A stretch of 46,031 nucleotides of DNA from MW101C3 sp943367595 (GCA_943367595.1 CALRJS020000030.1:1-46031), one strand, 5' to 3'. Shown: positions 8,153 to 16,523, counted from the stretch's first letter. Program-made: numbers and translations. Notes: generated from the letters alone by a model not told the origin.

Positions 8153-9895
8153 TTGACTGCACCGACCCCCAGGCCGTCGTCTTATCAGCCACCGCTGGCG
8201 GCCAGCTGGGATGTGGTGGTGGTCGGCGGGGGCGCTGCCGGCCTGATGGCCTGCCTGGAGCTGCCGAGTGAACTGAGGGTGCTGCTGCTCAGCAAGGAGC
8301 ACGGCCCGCGCTCAGCCAGCCGCTGGGCGCAGGGAGGCATCGCCGCCGTGACCCGCCCTGAGGACAGCTTCGCCAGCCACCGGGAGGACACGCTCAAGGC
8401 AGGCGCAGGGCTGTGCGATCCAGCCGCCGTTGCGTTGCTGGTTCATGAAGCTCCTCGCTGCGTAGAGCGGTTGCTCCAGCTGGGGATGGATTTCGATCGG
8501 GATGGCGACGGCCTCAGCACCACGTTGGAAGCGGCCCACAGCCACCGCCGCGTGCTGCACGCCCAGGACCGCACCGGCGGCGCTCTGGTGGATGCGTTGG
8601 AGCGGGCAGTCGAGCGGCGTGCCCTGCTGGTGCGCTGCCAGGGGGTGATGGCGCTGCAGCTCTGGGTCGAAGGGGGCCGTTGCCAGGGGCTGCAGGTGCT
8701 GGAAGGCGACCAGGTGCGCTGGCTGCGTGCTGGGGCTGTGGTGTTGGCCAGTGGCGGTGGCGGCCATCTGTTCGAGAAAACCACCAACCCCACCCAGGCC
8801 ACCGGCGATGGCGTAGGCATGGCCTGGAGGGCGGGAGCTCAGGTGCGCGACCTGGAGTTCGTGCAGTTCCACCCCACGGCGCTGATGCTGCCCGGCGCTC
8901 CGCACTTCCTGATCTCGGAGGCCGTGCGGGGCGAAGGCGCCAAGCTGCTCGACCGGCAGGGACGCAGCCCGGTGAGTGCTCTGGCAGGCGGGGACCTCGC
9001 GCCTCGCGACCAGGTGAGCCGGGCGCTGGTGCGCACGATGCACGAGCAGGGAGTGGACCACCTCTGGCTCGATCTGCGCCCCATCGGCGGCGCACGGATG
9101 GAGAAGCAGTTCCCCACGATCCTGGCCCGTTGCCGGCAGCTGGGGCTTGAACCGGCCGATGCACCGATCCCGATCGCTCCGGCAGCCCACTACTGGATGG
9201 GTGGCGTCAGCACCGATCTCAACGCCGCCACCAGCCTTCCTGGCCTGTATGCCGTGGGGGAAGTGGCCTGCACGGGGGTGCATGGGGCCAACCGACTCGC
9301 GAGCAACTCGTTGATGGAATGCCTTGTGTTCGCCCGCCAGTTGAGCCGGATCCAGCTCAACGACACCTTCACGGCACCGCGCTCCGGTGCTGTGCGAAGC
9401 AGTGATCCAGGGGGACTGCTGGTCTCCGGCTCTCTGGGAAGCGTCAGGGGCAACGGGGCCGGGAGCAGCGCCGTGAACCATGGACTCGGCCACGTGCTGA
9501 GCGCGGAAACGATCAGCGCCCAGGTGGCGTCACTGCGGCGCCGCTGCTGGCGGGTGGCTGGTGTTGAGCGACGGGGCACGGCCCTGCGTGAGGGTCTGGC
9601 GGCGATCCAGGCGCAACGCAGCGCGTTGGAGCGCCTACCTCTGCTGGCCGAGGTGGCGCAGCTGTCGCCTTCGGATCAGCTGGGAATTCCCGCTGATCAG
9701 CTGGGGCTGATCCGGCCGCTGCAGGATCTGTTGCGGCAGCAGGAACTGGGAGAGCTGTTGATGGAGGCCGCCCTCTTTCGCACCGAAAGCAGGGGGGGAC
9801 ATTTCCGCACCGATTGCCCCGGCTCCCAACCCTTCTGGCAACGCCACACCGTGCAGCAGCGGGGGCAGCGCATCGGCACGGCACCACTGGCATAG
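8153..9895 (+). CDS. nadB: L-aspartate oxidase NadB
   Basis: An FAD enzyme that oxidises L-aspartate to iminoaspartate, the first step of de novo NAD synthesis (with quinolinate synthase NadA, not in this window). It is about 580 aa. The FAD-binding motif VVVVGGGAAGL is at about residues 21-31, followed by SRWAQGGIAA, HSHRRVLHAQDRTGG, FVQFHPTAL, EAVRGEGAKLL and GANRLASNSLMECLVFARQ, all typical of NadB and the related succinate dehydrogenase flavoproteins. The C-terminal helical domain ends with RTESRGGHFRTDCP. The start is uncertain: TTG 8153 is the furthest upstream option, and GTG codons at the start of the FAD motif would cut into the fold. Confidence 0.94.
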   Translation: MTAPTPRPSSYQPPLAASWDVVVVGGGAAGLMACLELPSELRVLLLSKEHGPRSASRWAQGGIAAVTRPEDSFASHREDTLKAGAGLCDPAAVALLVHEAPRCVERLLQLGMDFDRDGDGLSTTLEAAHSHRRVLHAQDRTGGALVDALERAVERRALLVRCQGVMALQLWVEGGRCQGLQVLEGDQVRWLRAGAVVLASGGGGHLFEKTTNPTQATGDGVGMAWRAGAQVRDLEFVQFHPTALMLPGAPHFLISEAVRGEGAKLLDRQGRSPVSALAGGDLAPRDQVSRALVRTMHEQGVDHLWLDLRPIGGARMEKQFPTILARCRQLGLEPADAPIPIAPAAHYWMGGVSTDLNAATSLPGLYAVGEVACTGVHGANRLASNSLMECLVFARQLSRIQLNDTFTAPRSGAVRSSDPGGLLVSGSLGSVRGNGAGSSAVNHGLGHVLSAETISAQVASLRRRCWRVAGVERRGTALREGLAAIQAQRSALERLPLLAEVAQLSPSDQLGIPADQLGLIRPLQDLLRQQELGELLMEAALFRTESRGGHFRTDCPGSQPFWQRHTVQQRGQRIGTAPLA

Positions 9896-10328
9896 GCCCT
9901 CACCACTAGTGAATGGCCCTGCCCTTGGCGGTTGGCGCTTCATCTGCTGGCCTCAGCGCCTCGAGGCTGTTTCTGCAAGTCGAGCATCAGGAACAGCAAG
10001 GAGCGCTTGGCTTTGGGCTCGCCAAGCCGAGCGTCAAGGGCAAGCAAGGTTTTGCTTTGGGCTAAGGAAACGTTGGGCTCGGCGAGGCCAGCAGCTGGCA
10101 TTCAAGCTGTGGGCCCAACCATTCGTGTTGCTGACGGGTTGTGTTGCTGACGGGAGAGCGGTGCTTCTGGCTGGAAGGACAGGCGTGAGAGCTGGTGGGA
10201 GGGGGTTGCGGCGGTAAACGGCTGGTTGGCGCCTCAGCACCGCTTTGAAGTGCAGAGCACGCTGGAAAGATCGCTCAGCTGATGCTGGGCTGGAACCACC
10301 GCTCAGAAGCCAGGCTCAGAAGTCAGGT
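9896..10328. other. convergent intergenic region with short repeats
   Basis: This 433-bp region lies between the ends of nadB and the VKOR gene. I find no convincing gene. It contains a 16-bp direct repeat beginning GTGTTGCTGACGGG (10125-10140 and 10141-10156). There is also a run of three 13-bp units of the form GCTCAGAAGCCAG from 10301 to 10339, the last of which contains the VKOR stop codon. GCTTTGGGCT also recurs around 10010-10060. No clear terminator hairpin with a T-run is visible. Confidence 0.55.
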
Positions 10329-10339
10329 TCAGAAATCAG
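10301..10339. repeat. three 13-bp tandem units
   Basis: The units are GCTCAGAAGCCAG, GCTCAGAAGTCAG and GTTCAGAAATCAG, each differing from its neighbour by one to three bases. The third unit contains the stop codon of the VKOR gene (complement of TCA at 10329-10331), so the array runs from non-coding into coding sequence. Confidence 0.8.
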
Positions 10340-11255
10340 TGGGTCCGGTGTAGCCCGAGGCATTGGCAAGGCCGGCGAGCGGCTTTACGCCGGATGTCAT
10401 CTTCCCGCGGATCTCCCAGGAGGGGAAGCCCTGCACGTTCTTCTCCTTGCAGAGGGCGGTCTGGCTGTTGGCGCCATCGGGGGCGCACTCAATGATGGTG
10501 AGCGATTGGGCCGCCTCCTTGCCGAACAGCTCCTTCTGCTCGTGGCAGTGAGGGCACCAATAGGCCGAATACATCACGGCACCCTCCGCCTTCAGGTGCT
10601 TGGCAAGGGCGATCGTGGCCGGCGTGCTGGGCCGGACCACTTCAGGGGGCATGCCCTGGGTGCTGAGGGCAGCCGGACGGTCGACCGACGCCGCCCAGCC
10701 GAGGCCCACCAGCCCCACCACCATCAGCACCAGCACACCGCGGAACACCAGCTGGCCGGGATCCTCCCAATCGCCACCGATCAGGCTGAGCACCAGCGCT
10801 GAAACGCTGAGGAGCGCAGAAAGCACGCAGAAGAAACAGAAGGCCTGGATCTTGAAGATCAGCAGGCCCATCAGCACCAGGCTGAACACCGACATGGCGC
10901 CGCTCAGCAGGAACAGGCCCCACCAGCTGCGGCTCTGCAGATCGCTGCCGCGCTCGCCGCGCACCACCAACGGCACCACCGCCAGCAGCAGCAAGGCCGC
11001 GTAAGCCAGAAAACCGAACAGGGACAGGGGTTGGCCAAACAGGCTGCCCCAGACGCTGCTGAGCACCTTGTCGCAGCCATCTCCGCCACCAGGGCAGCTG
11101 AGAGGGCCGATCAGACCCCAGCGCTTGAGGGTGATGGCACCGGTATCGATCACACCGACCGTGGCCAGCACGGCAATGGCCACCCGCGCCCAGCGGCTGC
11201 CGCCTTCACCGCGGCGACGGCTACTGAGTCGGCTGGTAAGACGGGAGGGGGTCAA
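10329..11255 (-). CDS. VKOR-thioredoxin fusion protein
   Basis: A membrane oxidoreductase that makes disulfides in exported or lumenal proteins, the cyanobacterial counterpart of DsbB fused to its thioredoxin-like partner. Counted from TTG 11255 it is 308 aa. A VKOR domain has C54 and C61 in SCPGGGDGCDKV, the active CxxC pair C140/C143 in FCFFC, and about five helices. The C-terminal thioredoxin-like domain has C234-P-H-C237 plus C257 and C269. The start is uncertain: ATG codons at 11378 and 11390 are in frame, but the extra residues look unlike the family and nearly meet the divergent rimO start. TTG 11255 gives the usual family length. Confidence 0.9.
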   Translation of the reverse strand: MTPSRLTSRLSSRRRGEGGSRWARVAIAVLATVGVIDTGAITLKRWGLIGPLSCPGGGDGCDKVLSSVWGSLFGQPLSLFGFLAYAALLLLAVVPLVVRGERGSDLQSRSWWGLFLLSGAMSVFSLVLMGLLIFKIQAFCFFCVLSALLSVSALVLSLIGGDWEDPGQLVFRGVLVLMVVGLVGLGWAASVDRPAALSTQGMPPEVVRPSTPATIALAKHLKAEGAVMYSAYWCPHCHEQKELFGKEAAQSLTIIECAPDGANSQTALCKEKNVQGFPSWEIRGKMTSGVKPLAGLANASGYTGPTDF

Positions 11256-11423
11256 AGGGCTGACGCTCGCTGCAGCGATTGTGGCAGCTTCCGTTTCACG
11301 GCGCCCACCGGCGGGCCGGAGGTCACCACCCGCCCATTTCGGCGCGGGACGTGTGCCGGGGAACAGCTCTTCTCCCATAGGGTGTTCCATTGGCCCTTCG
11401 ACGGCCCCGGTCTTCCCTCCCCC

Positions 11424-12899
11424 ATGCGCCAAGCCGCCGTCAGGGCCGGCATCGATTCCTCGGTGGTCGGTTCCGCCCCTTCCCTCGCTCCGGATTCGCC
11501 CGCCGGCGCTTCTGTAGAGGCCAGCCGTCCGCCCACCGTGGCCTTCGCGCACCTTGGCTGCGAAAAGAACCGGGTGGACACCGAGCACATGCTCGGCCTG
11601 CTGGCAGAAGCCGGCTATGGCGTCAGCGCCGATGAGAGCGAGGCGTCTGTGGTGGTGGTAAACACCTGCAGCTTCATCCAGGACGCCCGGGAGGAATCGG
11701 TGCGCACCTTGGTGGAGCTGGCCGAGCAGGGCAAGGAGCTGATCATCGCGGGCTGTCTGGCCCAGCACTTCCAGGAGGAACTGCTGGATGCCCTGCCGGA
11801 AGCCAGGGCGATCGTGGGCACCGGCGACTACCAACACATCGTGGAGGTGCTGCGGCGGGTGGAGGCAGGCGAACGGGTGAACCGGGTGAGTGCCACCCCC
11901 ACCTTTGTGGCCGATGAGCACCTGCCCCGGTATCGCACCACCTCAGAGGCGGTGGCTTACCTGAAGGTGGCCGAAGGCTGCGACTACCGCTGCGCCTTCT
12001 GCATCATTCCCAAGCTGCGCGGCGATCAGCGCTCCCGCACGATCGAGTCGATCGTGGCGGAAGCGCAGCAACTGGCGGCTCAGGGGGTGAAGGAGCTGAT
12101 CCTGATCAGCCAGATCACCACCAATTACGGCCTCGACCTCTACGGGCGTCCGCAGCTGGCGGAGCTGCTGCGCGCCCTGGGCGAGGTGGAGATTCCCTGG
12201 ATCCGCGTGCACTACGCCTACCCCACGGGCCTGACACCGCCGGTGCTCGCCGCCTACCGAGAGGTGGCCAACGTGCTGCCCTACCTGGATCTGCCCCTGC
12301 AGCACAGCCACCCGGACGTGCTCCGGGCCATGAACCGCCCCTGGCAGGCGAATGTGAACGGCGACCTGCTGGATCGCATCCGCGAGCTGCTGCCGGACGC
12401 GGTGCTGCGCACCACCTTCATCGTGGGCTTTCCAGGCGAAACCGAGGAGCACTTTGAGCACCTGCTCCACTTCGTGACCACGCAGCGCTTCGATCACGTG
12501 GGGGTGTTCACCTTTTCGCCCGAGGAGGGAACAGCGGCCGCCGATCTGCCCGATGCCGTGCCCGCCGCTGTGGCCCATGAGCGCCGCAACCGGCTGATGG
12601 AAGCGCAGCAGCCGATCGCCGCCGAACGCAACGGCGCCTGGGTGGGGCGGATCGTCGATGTGCTGATCGAGCAGGAGAACCCTGCCACCGGCGAACTGAT
12701 CGGCCGCTGCGCCCGCTTCGCGCCGGATGTGGATGGCGATGTGCGGGTCAGGCCGGGCGAGGGCGGCCTGACCGCCTCCCCGGGCCAGATGGTGCCGGTG
12801 CGGATCACCGCGGCCCATCCCTACGACCTGGAAGGGGAAGTGGTGGGCTCGGCGGCGATGGTGCTTCAGGCGCGAGCCGCGCGCGGAAGCAGCGATTGA
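11424..12899 (+). CDS. rimO: ribosomal protein S12 methylthiotransferase RimO
   Basis: A radical SAM enzyme that adds a methylthio group to an Asp of ribosomal protein S12. It is 491 aa from ATG 11424. The N-terminal domain holds three cluster cysteines (C46 in LGCEKNR, C82 in NTCSF, C111 in AGCLAQ). The radical SAM motif CDYRCAFC is at 186-193, with the RimO-type context IIPKLRGDQRSR. A C-terminal TRAM domain runs from about 420 (GRIVDVLIEQ and onward). LGCEKN and the longer AdoMet region favour RimO over MiaB. Roughly 35 N-terminal residues before the first motif look unconserved, so the true start may be slightly downstream. It overlaps the next gene by 4 bp. Confidence 0.93.
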   Translation: MRQAAVRAGIDSSVVGSAPSLAPDSPAGASVEASRPPTVAFAHLGCEKNRVDTEHMLGLLAEAGYGVSADESEASVVVVNTCSFIQDAREESVRTLVELAEQGKELIIAGCLAQHFQEELLDALPEARAIVGTGDYQHIVEVLRRVEAGERVNRVSATPTFVADEHLPRYRTTSEAVAYLKVAEGCDYRCAFCIIPKLRGDQRSRTIESIVAEAQQLAAQGVKELILISQITTNYGLDLYGRPQLAELLRALGEVEIPWIRVHYAYPTGLTPPVLAAYREVANVLPYLDLPLQHSHPDVLRAMNRPWQANVNGDLLDRIRELLPDAVLRTTFIVGFPGETEEHFEHLLHFVTTQRFDHVGVFTFSPEEGTAAADLPDAVPAAVAHERRNRLMEAQQPIAAERNGAWVGRIVDVLIEQENPATGELIGRCARFAPDVDGDVRVRPGEGGLTASPGQMVPVRITAAHPYDLEGEVVGSAAMVLQARAARGSSD

Positions 12900-14113
12900 A
12901 GGGCTGGATCCGGCGGCATCAACGCACCACCTTTCTGATCGCTTCAGGGGTGAGCACGGCCGGATCCTTCGCCGGCATCACGGCCAAGGCCTGGATCCTG
13001 ATGGACGGCACGCGCAACCCTCTGCTGCTGGCCATCAATTTCGCGGCGCTGGCCCTGCCCAGCCTGCTGGTGAGCGGCCCGGCCGGGGTGCTCACCGACC
13101 GCCTCGGCAGTGAGCGGATTCTGGTGCTGTCCCAGTGGGGGCTGGTGGGCGGCGCTGCCCTCGGGGCGATCACCATTCCCCTGCTGACCGGCACGGCCCA
13201 GGTGGCGCTGTTGATGCTGAGCACGCTCGTGGTGGGGCTCGCCAGCGCCTTTGAGCTCACGGCGCGCCAGAAGTACTGCGCCCTGCTGGTGGAGGAGCCG
13301 CAGCAGCTGGCCCCTTACCTGGCCAGTTTCGCGGTGGTGTTCAACGTGGGGAAGCTGGTGGGTCCACCGGTGGGAGGGATGTTGCTCGCCCTGAGCGGCC
13401 CGGCGGCCACGCTCACGATTGATGCCGCCTCGTATCTGCTGCCGATCGCCACGGTGGTGTGGTTACTGGCGCCGCACCGTGACGCGGAGCAGCGCAGTGG
13501 CGGTGGTTCGGCCTCCAGCCTGGGAACCGCCTGGCGGGAGTGCGGGTCGCCGCTACGCCACGTGCTCGTGTTCACCGGGCTGGCCTGCCTGGCGGTGTTC
13601 TTCCATCCGGGGCTGGCCCCGTTGATCGCCGCGGAGGTGCTCGGGCCAAGTCCGCAAGACCTCGGCCTGTTCACCAGCGTGCTGGCGGCTGGCAGCATCA
13701 GCGGAGGCTTGCTGCTGCAGCGTCACAGCGCCTGGCTCAGCCGCCGCCCCTCCCTGCTGCTGGGTGGTGCCACGCTGCTCACGGCCCTGGGCCAATTGCT
13801 GATGGCCGCGCCGCTGGGCAGCGGCTTCCACCTGCTCACCACCTTCCTGATCGGCGCCGGTACCGCCTGCCTGCTGGCAGGGAGCAGCCTGATCACCCAG
13901 GTGGCTGCCCCGGTGGTGCTGCGCGGCCGCATGGCTGGGCTGGCTCAGATCGCCTTTCTGGGGGGTGGGGGGCTGAGCGGCCTGGTAGCCGCGGCCCTCA
14001 GCCTGCGGGTGGGCTTGCCCGCCACCTTCGCCCTGATGGGGTCGGTGGGGCTCACACTCGGGCTGCTGGAACTGGCCCGAGGACGGGGCCGGCTGCTGCT
14101 TCAGGAGGCCTGA
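12896..14113 (+). CDS. MFS transporter
   Basis: A major facilitator superfamily permease of 405 aa with about 12 hydrophobic helices. The MFS loop motif after helix 2 appears as GPAGVLTDRLGSERILV. The N-terminal region (TTFLIASGVSTAGSFAGITA) resembles the enterobactin-exporter/MFS_3 group, which often exports siderophores or drugs, but the substrate cannot be assigned. The start is TTG 12896, which overlaps the rimO stop (TTGA), so the gene is probably translated from the rimO mRNA. A 22/14-bp degenerate repeat array begins 5 bp after its stop. Confidence 0.82.
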   Translation: MKGWIRRHQRTTFLIASGVSTAGSFAGITAKAWILMDGTRNPLLLAINFAALALPSLLVSGPAGVLTDRLGSERILVLSQWGLVGGAALGAITIPLLTGTAQVALLMLSTLVVGLASAFELTARQKYCALLVEEPQQLAPYLASFAVVFNVGKLVGPPVGGMLLALSGPAATLTIDAASYLLPIATVVWLLAPHRDAEQRSGGGSASSLGTAWRECGSPLRHVLVFTGLACLAVFFHPGLAPLIAAEVLGPSPQDLGLFTSVLAAGSISGGLLLQRHSAWLSRRPSLLLGGATLLTALGQLLMAAPLGSGFHLLTTFLIGAGTACLLAGSSLITQVAAPVVLRGRMAGLAQIAFLGGGGLSGLVAAALSLRVGLPATFALMGSVGLTLGLLELARGRGRLLLQEA

Positions 14114-14118
14114 TAGGC

Positions 14119-14233
14119 CTGAGGGCCTCTGCGGCATTGCCTGATGGCCTCTGCGGCATTGCCTCAGGGCCACTTGCCTCAGAGCCAATGCCACATGGCC
14201 ACTGCCTCAGAGGCACTGTCTCAGGGCCACTGA
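14119..14233. repeat. degenerate minisatellite, 22-bp then 14-bp units
   Basis: Two nearly identical 22-bp units (14119-14140 and 14141-14162, one mismatch) are followed by one 15-bp and four 14-bp units to 14233. The short units resemble CTCAGGGCCACTGC. The 22-bp unit is the short unit with eight bases (TCTGCGGC) inserted after CTGAGGGCC. The array fills most of the gap between the MFS gene and the oppositely oriented petL-like gene. There are no unique spacers, so it is not a CRISPR array. Confidence 0.85.
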
Positions 14234-14273
14234 CTGCCTTGAGCTGCTGTGGCCTGTGGAGGGGTGTGCCGCC

Positions 14274-14390
14274 TCAGATCAGCTTGATACCGCGCAGCAC
14301 GGTGGTGAGCGCGAAGGCGGTAACCAGACCACCAGCCACGAGACCCAGATACAGCGCAATGCCCATGGCGATGGATGCGAAATCGTCCAC
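14274..14390 (-). CDS. petL: small one-helix protein, probable cytochrome b6f subunit PetL
   Basis: A 38-codon frame from GTG 14390 (or 30 codons from ATG 14366). It contains one hydrophobic helix (MGIALYLGLVAGGLVTAFAL) followed by a basic end, RGIKLI. PetL, the smallest b6f subunit, is about 30-32 aa, has a single helix and ends with a similar IKLI-type tail. Size, topology and tail fit, but the match rests on few residues. An in-frame stop lies two codons before the GTG. The gene is divergent from the B12 radical SAM gene. Other one-helix photosystem proteins are possible but fit less well. Confidence 0.5.
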   Translation of the reverse strand: MDDFASIAMGIALYLGLVAGGLVTAFALTTVLRGIKLI

Positions 14391-14427
14391 CCATTAGAGC
14401 AGAACAAGCCTTCTTCCTTGAGGAGCC

Positions 14428-14436
14428 CCTAGGGTA
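14428..14436. promoter_or_regulatory. possible overlapping divergent -10 elements
   Basis: The palindrome CCCTAGGG (14428-14435) provides TAGGGT on the plus strand toward the B12 radical SAM gene and TACCCT on the minus strand toward the petL-like gene. Both have the TANNNT form. The plus-strand element is 73 bp from its ATG and the minus-strand element about 40 bp from its GTG. Confidence 0.3.
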
Positions 14437-14508
14437 GCTGCTACTCACGGCAGTTCCCTGCCGCCTCCAGCGGCGTGGGTTTCGTGTCTCCCCCTCACCC
14501 GGAACGGC

Positions 14509-16113
14509 ATGCGCGCCCTGCTCATCTACCCGGAATTTCCCAAGACCTTCTGGAGCTACGAGAAGATCCTCGAGCTCGTCAACCGGAAGGTTCTGCTTCC
14601 GCCGCTCGGCATGGTGACTGTGGCGGCCCTTTTGCCGCAGCACTGGGAGTTCAAGCTGGCCGACCGCAATGTGCGCGAGGTGACCGAGGCGGAGTGGGCC
14701 TGGGCCGAGCTGGTGATCATCTCCGGGATGATCGTGCAGAAGGCCGACATGGCCACCCAGATCGCCAAAGCCAAGCAACGGGGCCTGCCGGTGGCCGTGG
14801 GCGGCCCCTTCGCCAGCTCCACACCCGACGCACCCGAGCTCGATCTCGCCGACTTCAAGGTGCTTGACGAGGGGGAAATCACCCTGCCGATGTTCATCGA
14901 GGCGATCGAAAGCGGCGCCTCCAGTGGTCGGTTCAGCTCCAACGGCGAGAAGCCGGATGTAACCGGCACCCCGATCCCGCGCTTCGACCTGCTCGAGCTC
15001 GATGCTTACGACTCCATGTCGGTGCAGTTCTCGCGGGGCTGCCCGTTCCAATGCGAGTTCTGCGACATCATCGTGCTGTACGGGCGCAAGCCACGCACCA
15101 AAACCCCGGAACAACTGATCGCCGAACTTCAGTTCCTCTACGACCTGGGCTGGCGGCGTTCGATCTTCCTGGTGGATGACAACTTCATCGGCAACAAACG
15201 CAACGCCAAGTTGTTGCTGCCTGCCCTCAAGCAGTGGCAGATCGAACACGACTATCCCTTCAGCTTCGCCACCGAAGCCTCCGTCGATCTCGCCTCCGAT
15301 GAGGAGATGATGCAGATGATGGCGGAGAGCCGCTTCGACAGCGTGTTCCTGGGCATCGAAACACCGGACGAAGCGAGCCTGGAGACGGCGCGAAAACTCC
15401 AGAACACCCGCAGCTCCCTGGAAGAGTCCGTCGACAAGATCACCTCGTATGGCATCCGGGTGATGGCTGGCTTCATCATCGGTTTCGATGGTGAAAAGAC
15501 CGGTGCCGGCCAGCGCATCGTGGAATTCGTGACGCGCACCGGCATCCCTGCCGCGATGATGGGCATGCTCCAGGCCCTGCCGAACACCGGGCTGTGGCAC
15601 CGGCTGGAGAAGGAAGGCCGTCTGATTCAGGACAAAGCCGCCGCCAAGGGCGTGAACCAGACGAACCTGCTCAACTTCGTTCCCACCCGGCCGATCCGCG
15701 ACATCGCCAACGAATACGTCGATGCGTTCTGCGCGCTCTATGAGCCCAACGCCTACATGGACCGGGTGCACAGCTACTACCTGAAGGTGGGGGCGCCGCG
15801 CTGGCACCAGTTCCTGCGGCCGTCCAACGGCTTGCCCAAACTTCCCGCCATGAGTGACGTGCGCGCCCTCAGCATCGTGGTGTGGAGGCAAGGCATCAAA
15901 CGCAACACCCGCACCCGCTTCTGGCGCTACATGCTCGACATCGCCCGTCGCAATCCCAGCCAGCTGGAGCAGTTCCTGGTGGTGCTGGCCCACAACGAGC
16001 ACTTCCTGGAATACCGCAGCGTGGTGACGATGGAGATCCAGGAGCAGCTCAAGACATTGCCACCTGAACTGCCGCCCGCCACCAGCGTGGAGAAAGAGCT
16101 ACAGCCCGCCTGA
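14509..16113 (+). CDS. B12-binding domain radical SAM protein (DUF4070 type)
   Basis: A 534-aa cobalamin-dependent radical SAM protein of unknown reaction. A Rossmann-like B12-binding domain occupies about residues 1-130 (MRALLIYPEFPKTFWSYEKI, VAVGGPFASS, LDEGEITLP). The cluster motif CPFQCEFC is at 178-185, followed by the SAM barrel (FLVDDNFIGNKR, SVFLGIETPDEASL). A C-terminal DUF4070-type region runs from about 370. The B12 domain lacks an obvious DxHxxG motif, as in most methylase-type members, so cobalamin binding would be base-off without His ligation. Relatives include hopanoid methylases and Mg-protoporphyrin cyclase-like proteins, but identity cannot be assigned. It stands alone, divergent from the petL-like gene and convergent with DUF4346. 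Confidence 0.88.
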   Translation: MRALLIYPEFPKTFWSYEKILELVNRKVLLPPLGMVTVAALLPQHWEFKLADRNVREVTEAEWAWAELVIISGMIVQKADMATQIAKAKQRGLPVAVGGPFASSTPDAPELDLADFKVLDEGEITLPMFIEAIESGASSGRFSSNGEKPDVTGTPIPRFDLLELDAYDSMSVQFSRGCPFQCEFCDIIVLYGRKPRTKTPEQLIAELQFLYDLGWRRSIFLVDDNFIGNKRNAKLLLPALKQWQIEHDYPFSFATEASVDLASDEEMMQMMAESRFDSVFLGIETPDEASLETARKLQNTRSSLEESVDKITSYGIRVMAGFIIGFDGEKTGAGQRIVEFVTRTGIPAAMMGMLQALPNTGLWHRLEKEGRLIQDKAAAKGVNQTNLLNFVPTRPIRDIANEYVDAFCALYEPNAYMDRVHSYYLKVGAPRWHQFLRPSNGLPKLPAMSDVRALSIVVWRQGIKRNTRTRFWRYMLDIARRNPSQLEQFLVVLAHNEHFLEYRSVVTMEIQEQLKTLPPELPPATSVEKELQPA

Positions 16114-16122
16114 ACTCCGGCA

Positions 16123-16162
16123 GGCTTCCCCCCTGGGATTCAATCCTGGGTATAGGGAAGCC
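16123..16162. terminator. possible bidirectional terminator hairpin
   Basis: GGCTTCCC (16123-16130) pairs perfectly with GGGAAGCC (16155-16162) around a 24-nt loop that holds a smaller GGAT/ATCC hairpin. It sits between the convergent radical SAM and DUF4346 genes and covers the DUF4346 stop. No long T-run flanks it on either strand, so terminator activity is a guess from position. Confidence 0.4.
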
Positions 16163-16523
16163 CGCTGCGGAGGCAGGCTTCCGCCTTTTGCAGCTCGCGC
16201 CCGAGGTAGAGGGCGTGGTCAAGGCGGCTGAGTGGCAAAGGGTCCGTGCTTTCCGTTAGCCGGATGCCGAGTTCCTTGGCGGTGCGGCCTCGGTATGTGG
16301 CCACTGGCGTGCGCGGCCCGTTGCCGCGGCAGCTCAGCACCTCACCGGTGTCGGGGTCGGTGGCGAGGCCGCGATCATCGATGCCGTTGCTGTAGTGCTC
16401 GGCCACCAACTCACCGGCCCCGGCATCCACCTTGATCAGGAAGTAGCCGGCGGGATCCAGGGCGATGGAACGCTGCGACAGCTGTTCATCGAGGCTGTCG
16501 CGCTCGCTGAGGAGAGTGTTCAT
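16140..16523 (-). CDS. DUF4346 domain protein
   Basis: A soluble 127-aa protein of unknown function. The central part matches the DUF4346 pattern: LDPAGYFLIKVDAGAGELVA, HYSNGIDDRGLATDPDTGEV, GRTAKELGIRL and a C-terminal helix DHALYLGRELQKAEACL. No catalytic motif can be named. ATG 16523 is the first start in frame. It is followed closely on the plus side by the convergent radical SAM gene and lies 42 bp after the GNAT gene on the same strand, so the two may be co-transcribed. Confidence 0.78.
   Translation of the reverse strand: MNTLLSERDSLDEQLSQRSIALDPAGYFLIKVDAGAGELVAEHYSNGIDDRGLATDPDTGEVLSCRGNGPRTPVATYRGRTAKELGIRLTESTDPLPLSRLDHALYLGRELQKAEACLRSGLPYTQD

Noticed and set aside
9909..10217. 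small gene after nadB
   Set aside because: The 102-codon frame has biased Arg/Ala/Gly composition, no ribosome-binding site and overlaps repeats.
14119..14233. CRISPR array
   Set aside because: Units are directly adjacent and degenerate, with no unique spacers and no cas genes. The same applies to the arrays at 10301 and 30309.
14221..16002. 593-codon open frame on the minus strand opposite the B12 radical SAM gene
   Set aside because: It is an antisense frame created by high G+C third positions. The composition is His/Gln/Gly/Arg-rich without domains, and the plus-strand protein is clearly real.
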